Source: Micromonospora sp. RP3T
GTDB lineage: Bacteria > Actinomycetota > Actinomycetes > Mycobacteriales > Micromonosporaceae
Length of the DNA: 64,000 nucleotides
Direction: 5' to 3'
Assembly: GCF_003027925.1 (NCBI RefSeq)
Contig: NZ_PYPS01000012.1
Coordinates: forward strand, 103,673-167,672
In this document: in pieces, positions 42,044-52,700 of the stretch
How the letters are laid out: each line of letters starts with the position of its first letter
Numbering within the stretch: the first letter of the stretch is position 1
Translations under genes and position numbers: made by a program
Notes under the pieces: generated by a model
Seen by the model: the letters and a program-made list of their open reading frames with translations, nothing else
Database searches by the model: none
Told to the model about the DNA's origin: nothing

Positions 42044-45000
42044 TTAGCCGATATTCTTGACCACGGTGGCATTCCAATCGCTGGCCACCTGGAATCGGGT
42101 GCCCCAGTTGATGGTGCTCATGCCTGGGTACACCCATGCTTGGCCGGTTGACGCTGCGGCGACGGCGTCGGGAAGCCCGTCGCTGTTGATGTCTGCTATG
42201 GCTACCCGGAGAGAGTCCCAGCCGACGCCGATCTGCTTCCGCGTCCCGAGCATGGCGTGTCCTGCTTGTCCGGTGTTCGGGTAGTACCACATGTATCCGG
42301 CTGGGTCGATGGCGATGAGGTCGTCGAGACCGTCGCGGTTGAAGTCGGCGGGGTAGATGCGGTGGTTCGACCAGCCGGCGTCGTCAACTTGTACCTTGCA
42401 GCAGCCGTTGGGGTAGTAGAACAGCTCGCCGGTCGAGTTTTTGATGCCGAAGTGGTCGGGTCGTGGTGAGGTGTTGGCGTTGGCTGAGGCGTGGGTGTAG
42501 TCGTTCCAGCCGACGCCGAGTTGTTTGCGGCGTCCGGAGCTGGGTGCGCCGTTGACGTTCGGGTACGCCCAGAGGTTCCCGGTGGTGTCGACCATCATGA
42601 CGTCGGCGAGGCCGTCTTGGGTCCAGTCGTGGATGTCCCATCGTAGGCTGCCCCAGCCGTTGCCGATCTTGACGGGTGCGCCGAAGGTGGCCATGCCGGT
42701 GCCGCCGGTGTTGGCGCGGAGGTGGAGGTTGCCGGATGAGTCCGCGGTGACGAGGTCCGGTTTGCCGTCGCCGGTCAGGTCGTGGGGGGCGGGTGTCGGG
42801 TTGAGGGCGACCGAGGTCCAAGTCTGGATCGTGGAGAGTTGGCCGTTGAAGTAGCTGCCGATTGTGCTGGTTCCGGTGCGTGTGCTGCCGAATCGCATGC
42901 TCCGGTCGGCGTTCCAGGTGGTGGAGTGTGCCGCCGAGCCGACGTTACGTCCGTTGATGTAGAGGTACATGCTGCTGAGGTTTCCGCTGGCGGGCTTGTA
43001 GGTGATCGTCAGCTCTGTCCAGACGCCTAGCCGAACGGTGTTGGCACCGCTGCTGATCGTGTCCCAGGCTGGGCTGACGACATCGCTGCGGGACATGGCG
43101 AACCGCCAGGAGTTGTCACTCGCCTCCGCCCAGAGCCTGAAGCCTGCGGTGTTGACGCCGTCCTGGGAGAGGACGGTGCCGCCTGTGGCGTCGGGCTTCG
43201 CCCAGACCGAGAGGGAGAACTCGCCGTTGGTGGGCACCGCTGAAGACGGCGTGGTCAGGGTGCTGTTGAGGCCGTCGAGGTCGATGCTGGGGTCGAAGAG
43301 GTCACCGGAGTGCCAGGTCGCGGCTCCGCTGCCTGTCGCGGCGAGTGTTCCGACTGCGTCCTCTGCGGGCAGGCTGCTGACCGGTCCTTCGGTTGCCTCG
43401 CCGAGGTGCCAGGCGTGGTTGGGGGTGAGGATCCCTCGGTCTGTGTCGGCGGTGATGGTTCCGGTGGTGCCGGCGAGGCTGGTCATGCGCCACACCTTCG
43501 TTACGCCACCGTCGCCGATTGTCCAGAGGTCGGGGAGTCCGTCGTTGGTGATGTCGGCGGCCCGGAGCCGTACGGCGGCGGTCTTGTTCCAGTCGGCTGC
43601 GGCGATCGTGTAGGGGGTGTAGGTCATCTGGCCGCTATCGATGTCGATGCTGAGGTCGGTCCAGAGGTGCAGGGCCCCTGTACTGGGTTCCCAGAGGAAC
43701 ATGGCGGTGCTGGTGCCCGTGCTGGTGGTGGTTTGCGCGGTGGCGATGGTCCAGTTGTTCCAGTCGGTGCTGCCATCGGGTGTGGTTGCGGAGGTGCGGG
43801 TGACCTGTTGGAAGGCGCCGGGTGCTACCGACGGGTAGTAGGTGAGGTAGTAGCCGAGGTTGTTGCCGCTGATGCCGATGAGATCGTGGCGCGACGATCC
43901 GGTGTGGCGGGCGTCGCCGGCGCTGGCCACCTGCAGGGGGGACTGCCCGGATTCGTCGATGAGGTCTTCCCGCTGGATCGTGTACTGGGTGTCGTCCGCG
44001 GACGGTTGGATGACGGACCCGTCACCGTTGGTACGAAGGACCGTGCCGCCCCCGGCGAAGGGTCCGGAGGGGTAGTAGACGAGAACGTCCTGCAGCGCGT
44101 AGCCGGAGAACTGGCCGGTGATGGCTTGAGCGCCGTTGTAATCCTTTGATGATCCGGGTTTTGTCAGCCCGTTGCCCTTGGCGCCGATGTTGGTGGCGGG
44201 CGCGGCGGGACCGTCGGAGCCGCCTTCGGTGAGCCAGAGTCCTGGTGGCAGGCCGTTGACACTGCCGGTGGCCAGGAGGTCGGGAACGTCGTCGCCGGTC
44301 ATGTCCCCGTCAGCCGCGGTGATGGTGGGATCCGCGTTGAAGGTGACGCTCTCGGAGTCACCGATGTTGCCTCCGGGGGAGAGGCTGGTGACTGTCAGGG
44401 TGTTGGTGTAGCGGGTAGGCAGGATCGACACGGTGGTACCACCGGCGCCGGCATTGGGCACCTGGACCGGCGCGCCGGCGTTGAGTTGATAGAGGTACCC
44501 GCTCGGGGTGGTGCCGCCGGCTGCGGTGATGGTGAAGGTCGTCGGCTGGCCGAGGATGGCGCCCTGGGGCTTGCTCACCTCGGGGTGGCCGGGACGAGTG
44601 GGGTCAAAGTTGAAGGTGCAGGTGTCCGACCAGTCGCTGGGGGTGCGGAAGTCCGTTGCCTGGACCCGCCAGGTGAAGGCGGTGACCGAGCCCGTGCCGG
44701 GGCCGGTGTAGCCGGCATACTGGCGCAGCGTGGCCTGTGGGACGACGAGCACCGAGGTGGCGCCCGAGGCCGAGGTCAGCAGGTTCGGGTTGGACGTGGC
44801 CACGACCGCACCGTCGCTCTTGCGGGTGACCCGGAACGAGACCCCGAGGACGCCACCGTTGCGGTCGGAAACCGGCGCGTAGAGCGAGACCGACGCGTCA
44901 CCGACGGTGGATCCTCCGGTGCAGGCGGTCTTTGGTGAGGTGGTCAAGCCGGCCGGCTTGTTCGGCTTGTGGTTGTACTCGATCTCGAGTGTCGGGCTCG

Positions 45001-46450
45001 TCTCCAGGAATTCCTTCCAGCTCTCCGCATCGCTGGCCTCGTTCGCCGCCTTCATCCACAGGGTACGGGTCTTGTGGCTGCTGCTGACGTCGCGCTGGAT
45101 CTGCGTTTTGACGTCGAAGGAGACGCCGTTGGCTCCGCAGCCGGTGTATCCGTACGCGAAGCTCTTGGAGGCGGCCAATGGGCCGCTGCTCTGGCCCTCC
45201 CAGTAGTTCCAGGTGGCGTTGCTGCTGCTCAACACCGTGTCGGGTGCGTAGACGTTGACCTGCTTGTCGTCGCAGCTATACGACCGAGTATTTGTGATCT
45301 TGAAGTAGGCCGAATTGATTTCGGCGTTCGTCAGGGTGCTGATCGGTACCGTGAAGTTGATCAAGGTGTTGGACCGCTGTACTCCCGAGTTGCCTACCTG
45401 CATTCGGTCGTACGGGTCCGGGGTGTTCATCCAATAGTTCGTGGACTGGTGCTGATAGGAGATGCTGGCCCAGCCTCCTCGGCTGGAGCCGGCCGGCGAC
45501 CAGGTGAAGGTCGGATCGATATAGACCGGATACGTGGTCTTCGCGCTGGTCAGCAGGTCTTGGTCGGGCGTCAGCCGCAGCTGCCGGCCCTGCAGCCGTA
45601 CTTTGATCGGGGCGGTACGTGCCGCTCGTCCGGGCATGGCGGTGCTGCTGGACGACAGTCCGCCGCGTGCGGCGGGCTTGGTGACGGGTCCCGAACTGGA
45701 GTCCCACATGAGTGGCGCAGGGGCGGAAAGAACGGTTGCTCCGGAGCGGTCCCGTCCGGCGATGTTGCCGGCGGCGTCGACGTCGAGAGTGAAGCCAGTT
45801 GCCTGGGTGTCGAGCTCGAGGGTGGCCAAGGCGGGATCTGCTGCGGCTTCTGGAGTGTGGACGACGAACACGTGGGAGAAGCCGCCGTTGCGGCTCGCCG
45901 TGGCGACCAGGTCGACGTCAGGAAGCACGTTGCGGTAGGTGGCCGTGTCACCGGACAGGGCTGGCGGGGGCAGCGGCATCGGCGCTGCGACGGTGAAAAC
46001 GCGATCACCGGACACGAGCGTGGCTAGCGGGGCGTCTCCACCCGGGGACAGCTTCACCTCGTTGGTCGTCACACTTGAGGTGATAGTGCCGTTCGGCTGT
46101 CGGGCCAACGTCGCGTCCAGGGCCTTCCAGGCACCGTCGACCCTCTTGCGGGTGGCCGTAGCGTGCTGCGTCAGGCGAATCTGACCGTTGGGCAGGGCCG
46201 TGACTACCGAGGAGGAGGTGCCGGCGGCGGTTGCCTCCACCGACTGGCCGGTCCGACGCGCCTCTGTCAGCGCTTCCTCGACATCGAGGGAAGTGCCGGT
46301 GGCGGTTGCCGGTCGGATGGCTCCGGCGTAGCCGTCCGCAGCAGCGACGGCGGTGGTACCGGGCGCGACGGCGACGGCGGTGACAATCATGGTGACCGCT
46401 GCCGCGAGCGGGACGGTCCTCGGTCGATGTGGTGGCCGGGTTGCGGACAT
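42044..46450 (-). CDS. giant secreted DNRLRE / FG-GAP / LamG protein
   Basis: 1468 residues. Signal peptide (PLAAAVTMIVTAVAVAPGTTAVAA). A large N-terminal region (about 40-300) has an Ala-rich start and DNRLRE-type sequence running to about 490 (YPVYIDPTFTW, WNYWEGQSSGPLAASKSFAY). Fibronectin-like segments follow (about 500-720), then FG-GAP/VCBS propeller repeats (DMTGDDVPDLLATG, DITNDGLPDLWTIG), a LamG concanavalin-like domain (about 1060-1240: FSLSVWAKPDATGGTVLSQDG), and a second set of FG-GAP repeats to the end (DLTGDGKPDLVT, DWTQDGLADVMM, DFNRDGLDDLIA, DINSDGLPDAVA) with Ca-binding D-x-N-x-D loops. Divergent from the RHS toxin; similar proteins accompany RHS loci in actinobacteria, suggesting a surface or delivery role. 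Function unproven. Confidence 0.85.
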   Translation of the reverse strand: MSATRPPHRPRTVPLAAAVTMIVTAVAVAPGTTAVAAADGYAGAIRPATATGTSLDVEEALTEARRTGQSVEATAAGTSSSVVTALPNGQIRLTQHATATRKRVDGAWKALDATLARQPNGTITSSVTTNEVKLSPGGDAPLATLVSGDRVFTVAAPMPLPPPALSGDTATYRNVLPDVDLVATASRNGGFSHVFVVHTPEAAADPALATLELDTQATGFTLDVDAAGNIAGRDRSGATVLSAPAPLMWDSSSGPVTKPAARGGLSSSSTAMPGRAARTAPIKVRLQGRQLRLTPDQDLLTSAKTTYPVYIDPTFTWSPAGSSRGGWASISYQHQSTNYWMNTPDPYDRMQVGNSGVQRSNTLINFTVPISTLTNAEINSAYFKITNTRSYSCDDKQVNVYAPDTVLSSSNATWNYWEGQSSGPLAASKSFAYGYTGCGANGVSFDVKTQIQRDVSSSHKTRTLWMKAANEASDAESWKEFLETSPTLEIEYNHKPNKPAGLTTSPKTACTGGSTVGDASVSLYAPVSDRNGGVLGVSFRVTRKSDGAVVATSNPNLLTSASGATSVLVVPQATLRQYAGYTGPGTGSVTAFTWRVQATDFRTPSDWSDTCTFNFDPTRPGHPEVSKPQGAILGQPTTFTITAAGGTTPSGYLYQLNAGAPVQVPNAGAGGTTVSILPTRYTNTLTVTSLSPGGNIGDSESVTFNADPTITAADGDMTGDDVPDLLATGSVNGLPPGLWLTEGGSDGPAAPATNIGAKGNGLTKPGSSKDYNGAQAITGQFSGYALQDVLVYYPSGPFAGGGTVLRTNGDGSVIQPSADDTQYTIQREDLIDESGQSPLQVASAGDARHTGSSRHDLIGISGNNLGYYLTYYPSVAPGAFQQVTRTSATTPDGSTDWNNWTIATAQTTTSTGTSTAMFLWEPSTGALHLWTDLSIDIDSGQMTYTPYTIAAADWNKTAAVRLRAADITNDGLPDLWTIGDGGVTKVWRMTSLAGTTGTITADTDRGILTPNHAWHLGEATEGPVSSLPAEDAVGTLAATGSGAATWHSGDLFDPSIDLDGLNSTLTTPSSAVPTNGEFSLSVWAKPDATGGTVLSQDGVNTAGFRLWAEASDNSWRFAMSRSDVVSPAWDTISSGANTVRLGVWTELTITYKPASGNLSSMYLYINGRNVGSAAHSTTWNADRSMRFGSTRTGTSTIGSYFNGQLSTIQTWTSVALNPTPAPHDLTGDGKPDLVTADSSGNLHLRANTGGTGMATFGAPVKIGNGWGSLRWDIHDWTQDGLADVMMVDTTGNLWAYPNVNGAPSSGRRKQLGVGWNDYTHASANANTSPRPDHFGIKNSTGELFYYPNGCCKVQVDDAGWSNHRIYPADFNRDGLDDLIAIDPAGYMWYYPNTGQAGHAMLGTRKQIGVGWDSLRVAIADINSDGLPDAVAAASTGQAWVYPGMSTINWGTRFQVASDWNATVVKNIG

Positions 46451-46723
46451 GGTGAGGAGCTCCCCGTGTCGAGGGACGTGACGGATGCGCGTCCGATAGC
46501 CGGCACAGTGAACCAGCGCTCACCCGGACCGGGGAATCCCTTCGTCACTGAGCGCTGTCCCTTTCGCACTCACTGCGACAGTTTTATGGTAAAGAACATG
46601 ATCGATTGTTATCGTCTCGTGACATCCACCGGCTTGGTTACGTGGCAGATTGATCGCGCCACGGAGGGTGTGCGAGGACAGCCGGCGTGGTCACCTCATC
46701 CATACACTCAGGTTGGGATTCGC
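46451..46723. promoter_or_regulatory. divergent promoter region of FG-GAP and RHS genes
   Basis: 273 bases between divergent starts, locally AT-richer than the flanking genes (for instance the stretch around 46580-46620). It must hold both promoters. I could not pick out individual -10/-35 boxes with confidence. Confidence 0.5.
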
Positions 46724-49700
46724 ATGCTCAGGCACGGGGGAGTGCGGCTGTTCACGCGCCGCACACGATGGATTGCGTCCGTAGTCTCAGCGGTCGTCAC
46801 CGTCGGCGTGCTGGTCGGCACGCCGGCCAGCGCCACCACACCGACGACGGTGAAACCGCCGGTCCCGTCACCCGGCCGGTCGGTCGACGGCGTGAAGCCG
46901 CTGCCCAGCCGCTTCGTGACGCCGCGCAACGACGCGAAGACCAACTTCACGCCGACCCGGACCACGTGGCCGCGGGCCGCCGCCGCGCAGGTGGACCTCG
47001 CCGCCGCCACCGCCGGGGCAACCGCCCCGGTCAAGGCCCGCGCCGCGGGTACGCCGATCTGGGTGAGCCCGGTGGCAAAGGCCCGGGCCGCCTACACCGG
47101 CCCGACGCGGCTCGACGTGCGTGTGCTCGACCGCGCCAAGGCCACCGCCGTCGGGGTCAATGGCGTGCTCGCCAGTGTCGCCCCGCAGCCGGCCGCGCGG
47201 GCCACGGGTGCCGGGACCGTCCGTGTGGGGGTGGACTACGGTGCGTTCACCGAGGCGTATGGCGGCAACTACGGCCTGCGGCTCAAGTTGGTTCGGCTGC
47301 CCGCCTGCGCGCTGACCACCCCGCAGCGCTCCGAGTGCCGCACGCAGCAGCCGCTGCCCTCGACCAATGACCCGGCCGCCCACACCGTCTCGGCGGAGAT
47401 TCCGCTCGACGCCTCCCCGTCAACGACCGCCACCCCGATGCTCGTCGCCGCCGTGGCCGGCGCCGGCGAAGAGGGCGGTGCCGGCGGTACGTACGCCGCC
47501 ACCGACCTCAAGCCCTCCGGTTCGTGGAGCGCCGGTGGCAGCACCGGCTCGTTCAGCTACTCCTACCCGTTGACCCTGCCGCCGGCACGGTCGAAACTTG
47601 CGCCGCAACTCGCCCTCTCCTACGACTCGAGCGCGGTTGACGGGCAGACCGTCGCCACCAACGCGCAGGCGTCCTGGGTTGGCGACGGCTGGTCGACGCC
47701 GCGCAACTACGTTGAGCAGACGTTCGTGTCCTGCAAGGACAACCCGGGTGGCAGCCCGTCGCCGAAGGAGACCTACGACCGCTGCTACACCGGGCCCATC
47801 CTGACGCTGTCGCTCAACGGCTCGTCGTCGTCGATGATCTGGGACGCCGGCAAGAAGATCTGGAAGCTCCAGAGCGACAACGGCTCGGTCGTCACCCAGG
47901 TCACCGGGTCGAACAACGGCAGCGGCACCTACAACACCGACTACTGGCGGGTCACCGAGCCGGACGGGACGACCTACGAGTTCGGCCGCAACCGGCTGCC
48001 CGGGTGGACCACGGACAAGCCGGAGACGAAGTCCGTCGACTCCGGTCCGGTCTACTCCCCGCACGCCGGGGACCCCTGCTACGACAGCGCCGGGTTCGGC
48101 GCGTCGGTCTGCACCATGGCGCATCGGTGGAACCTCGACTACGTCAAGGATCCGCACGGCAATGCCATGGCCTACTACTACAACCAGGACGTCAACTACT
48201 ACGGCCGCAACGAGGGCGCCACCGACGTGCCCTACGTCCGGGACAGCAACCTGGCCCGCATCGACTACGGCTTCACCGACGGCGGCGCCTACGGCACCGT
48301 GCCGGACCGGGTCGTGTTCAACACCGATGACCGCTGCCTGTCCGGCACCTGCAAGCCGCTGAACGCTACCACCAAGGCCAACTGGCCCGACGTCCCCTAC
48401 GACCTGGTCTGTGCCAAGGACACCGACTGCAAGTCCTGGAGCCCGTCGTTTTTCTCCACGGTCCGGCTGACCTCCATCCAGACCCAGCAGTACGACCTGA
48501 CCGCCGGCAAGCACCTGCCGGTCGACACGTACGCGCTCGCGCAGACCATGCCGGCCACCGGCGACGGTACCGCGCCCACGCTGTGGCTGGACTCGATCAG
48601 CCGGACCGGGCACGACCTCACCTCCGGCGGGTCGACCGCCCCGATCAGCCTGCCGTCGGTCTCCTTCACCGGGATCAAGCTGGCCAACCGCGTCGACACC
48701 GCCGGCGGCTTCCCGTCGTTCTACCGGCAGCGCATCGAGACGGTCACCACCGAGACCGGTTCCGTCATCGCCGCCAGCTACGAACTGCCCTTGCCGTGCG
48801 CCGCGCCGGTCACCCTGGCCCCGGACACGAACACGCGCTCCTGCTACCCGGTCTACTGGACCCCGGACGGCCTCACCACCCCGAAGCGGGACTGGTTCCA
48901 CAAGTACGCCGTCACCAGGGTCACCGCCACCGACCCCACCGGCGGCGCCCGGTCGACCTCGACCAGCTACAAGTACGTCGGCGGCGCGGCCTGGCGCTAC
49001 GACGACAACGAGGTGGTCAAGGCCAAGTACCGCACCTACGGCCAGTTCCGCGGCTACGGCACGGTGGAGACCCGCAACGGTGACGGCGTCAACGACGCGC
49101 AGACGCTGTCCGTCTCGACCTACTACCGCGGCATGTCGAAGAACAACAACAGCACCGTGGTCAAGGTGACCGACTCCGCCGGTGGGCAGCACGAGGACCT
49201 CGACCAGTTGGCCGGGCGGGAGCTGGAGAGCGCCACCCACCGTGGTGATACCGGCCCGGTGGAGACCTCGTCGGTGACCTCCTACTGGGTGTCCGGCGCC
49301 ACCGCCACCCGTGCGCGTGCCGGCCTGCCCGCGCTGACCGCCCACAAGATGGGCCAGGTTCAGAAGTGGAACCGGCAGGCGGTCACCTCGTCGGGCACGA
49401 CGACCTGGCGCTACAGCCAGACCGACACCACCTATGACACCGACGTGAACTCGCCGACCTTTGGCCTGATCACGTACTCCTACGACCACACGGTCCCGGT
49501 GAACGCCGCCTACGACCGCTGCACCTCCACGAAGTACGCGCCGGCGAACACAGGCGCGAACATCACCGGTCTGATCAGCCAGGTCGAGACCGTCTCGGTG
49601 GCCTGCGGCGGCTACACCCAGGGCTCACCCGCGACCGCGCCGGGCGGCGTCAACACGCTGACCGCCCCGGCGACCGTCGACCGCCCCCGCCAGGTCGTCT

Positions 49701-52700
49701 CCCACGTGCGGACCTACTACGACGACCCCGCGTTCGACGAGGCGTTCCCGCAGACCAAGGTGCCGACCCGGGGCACGGTCACCATGGTGCGCCAGGCCGA
49801 GGACTACAAGTCCGGCGCCTACGTCTACCAGACCACCGGCCGGGCCGACTTCGACAGCTACGGGCGGGCCGTCGCCACGTACGACGCCAACGGCAACGTC
49901 AGCCGAACCACCTACACCGACAACTCGGTCGGCCTGACCGTCGGGGTCAAGACCACCAACGCCGAGGGGCACTCCACCTCCACGACGGTCACGCCGATGC
50001 GCAACCTCACCACGGTGAGCAGCGACGCCAACAGCGTGGTGACCACCCGGCAGTACGACGCGCTCGGCCGGGTCAAGGCGGTCTGGGGCGCGTCCCGCGC
50101 GAACAGCACCTCACCCAACGTCCGCTACACCTACCTGGTCCAGAAGACCGGCCCGACCGCCACCACCACCGAGACGCTCAACAACTCCGGTGGGTGGGCG
50201 CCGGCGATCCAGATCTACGACGCCCAGCTGCGGCCCCGCCAGACGCAGGCCACCACTCCGGCCGGCGGGCGGATGGTCACCGACACGTTCTACGACAGCC
50301 GGGGCTGGGTGGCCGCCACCTACAACGGCTGGTGGGATGCCGAGCGTGATCCCGGCACCACTCCGGTGTACGCGACGGACCTGTCCAAGAAGGTGCTGAA
50401 CCAGACGTTCAACACCTACGACGGTGCGGGCCGGGTGATCCTCGCCGAGAGCAAGCGCGACAACCTGGTCGTCTCGTCGACCCGGATGGTCCACAACGGT
50501 GACCGCACCACGGTGATCCCGCCGCCGGGCGGCACCGTCACCACCACCGTCACCGACCCGATGGGTCGTGCCACCACGCTGCTCCAGTACACCGCCGCGC
50601 CCACCCTGGTCAGCCCGGCGAACGCGTTCACCGGCACCTTCCAGGTGACGGGCGGCACCACGACCACCACCAGCTACGGCTATGACGACCGCGGCAACCA
50701 GGCGCTCCTGACCGATGCGAGCGGCGCCGACTGGAAGAGCCAGTACGACCTGCTGGGCCGGGTCACCAGCAAGACGGACCCGGTCGCCGGCACCAGCAAC
50801 ACCACGTACGACGGCGTCGGCAACGTCACCGAGACCACCGACGCGCGCGGGAAGACCGTCTCCTACACCTACGACAAGATCAACCGGAAGACCGGCAGCT
50901 TCACCGCCGCGAAGAAGGACCAGTCGTCGGCCAACCAGTTCGGCAAGTGGGAGTACGACAACACCAACAACGCGGTCGCTGGGATGACGAACCCGATCGG
51001 CAAGCTGACCACGGCCACCACCTACCGCAACGGCGCTGCCTACACCACCCAGTACGGCGGCTTCACCGCCTTCGGCGCCTCCACCGGCGAGACGATCACG
51101 ATCCCGGCGACCGAAGGGCTGCTCGGCAACACCTACTCCTTCACCCATAAGTACCTGGGCGTCACCGGCAAGCCGTACAGCGACGCCTGGCAGGCCGCCG
51201 GCGGCCTGCCCACCGAGACCGTCACCTATTCCTACAAGAGCGCGCTGGAGATTCCCAATGGGGCGGGCAGCCTGCTGGCCACCTACGCCAACGTCACCAG
51301 CTACGACGCGTGGGGGCGGGTGACCGGCGGCGGCCTTAACGCCAGCAACAGCCAGGCCACCATGGTCAACATCTACGACGATCACACCGGCTGGCTCAAG
51401 CAACGCAAGATCACCAAGACGGCCACGTCGACCTCCGACATCGGCCAGCGTGATTACGAGTACGACCGGTTCGGTAACATCGTCAAGCAGGTCGAGACCC
51501 GGAACCTGCCCGGCGTGGCGGCCGAGACCCAGTGCTACCGCCACGACGGCCTGCGGCGGCTCACCTCGGCCTGGACCGCTACCGACAACTGCGCCACCGA
51601 GCCCACCGTCGCCAACCGCGCCAAGGTGGGCAGTGGCATCGGCTCGACCAGCGCGTTCTGGACCGAGTGGACCTTCGACGCTGTCGGCAACCGCAAGACC
51701 CAGATCCAGCGCTCCCTCAGCGGCGGGGCCGACACCACCACCGACTACGTCTACAACGGCAACGGCGCCAGCCAGCCGCACACGCTGACCGGCACGACCA
51801 CCGCCGGTGGCCTGACCGGCTCGACCTCGTACACCTACGACAAGACCGGCAACATGACCGCCCGGAACGCCGGTCAGGGCAATCAGACGCTCACCTGGGA
51901 CGAGACCGGCGAGTTGACCGCGGTCACCGGCGGTCGGGACGGCAACACTTCCTTCCTGTACGACGCCGACGGCAACCTCCTCGTCCAGCGGGACCCCGGC
52001 ACCACAACGCTCTACCTGCCGACCCAGCAGATCACGCTGAACACCACCACCAACGCGGTCAGCGGTGTCCGCTACTACCCGTTGCCCAACGGCGCGACGG
52101 CCATCCGGACCGGCAGTGGCACCAACTACAGCTACCTGATCCCGGACCACCAGGGGAATCCCACCCTCTACCTCAACAACACCGCGCAGATCCCCACCTG
52201 GCGTCAGTTCACGCCCTACGGCGGCCAGCGCGGCGCCACCGTCACGGCGCCTGACAACCGTGGCTTCCTCAACCAGCCGCTGAACACCGCCACCGGGCTG
52301 ACCCAGGTCGGCGCCCGCAACTACGACCCAACGACCGGTCGCTTCGTCTCCCTGGACCCACTTCAGGACCTGTCGAGCCCGCAGCAGTGGAACGGCTACG
52401 CATACGCCAACAACTCGCCAGTCACCACGAGCGACCCGACCGGCCTCATCCCGGACGACTGCCGCCAGTTCGACTGCTACGGATACAGTCCGGCCAAGGG
52501 CTGCCCGGGCGGGTGCGGCACGGAGGCTAACAAGGCCTGGGGCACCAGTCGGAAGCAGTCGGGTAGCGCCCCCACGCGTCGCAACGACCCCCGCATCCTC
52601 GGTCACGTCATCCGAGTCCCCGAGACAGTGCCGCTGGAAGAGTTCACCCGCCGCTGGAATGAACAACGCGGCGCACATTTCGCGATGGACGCGCTCGTCC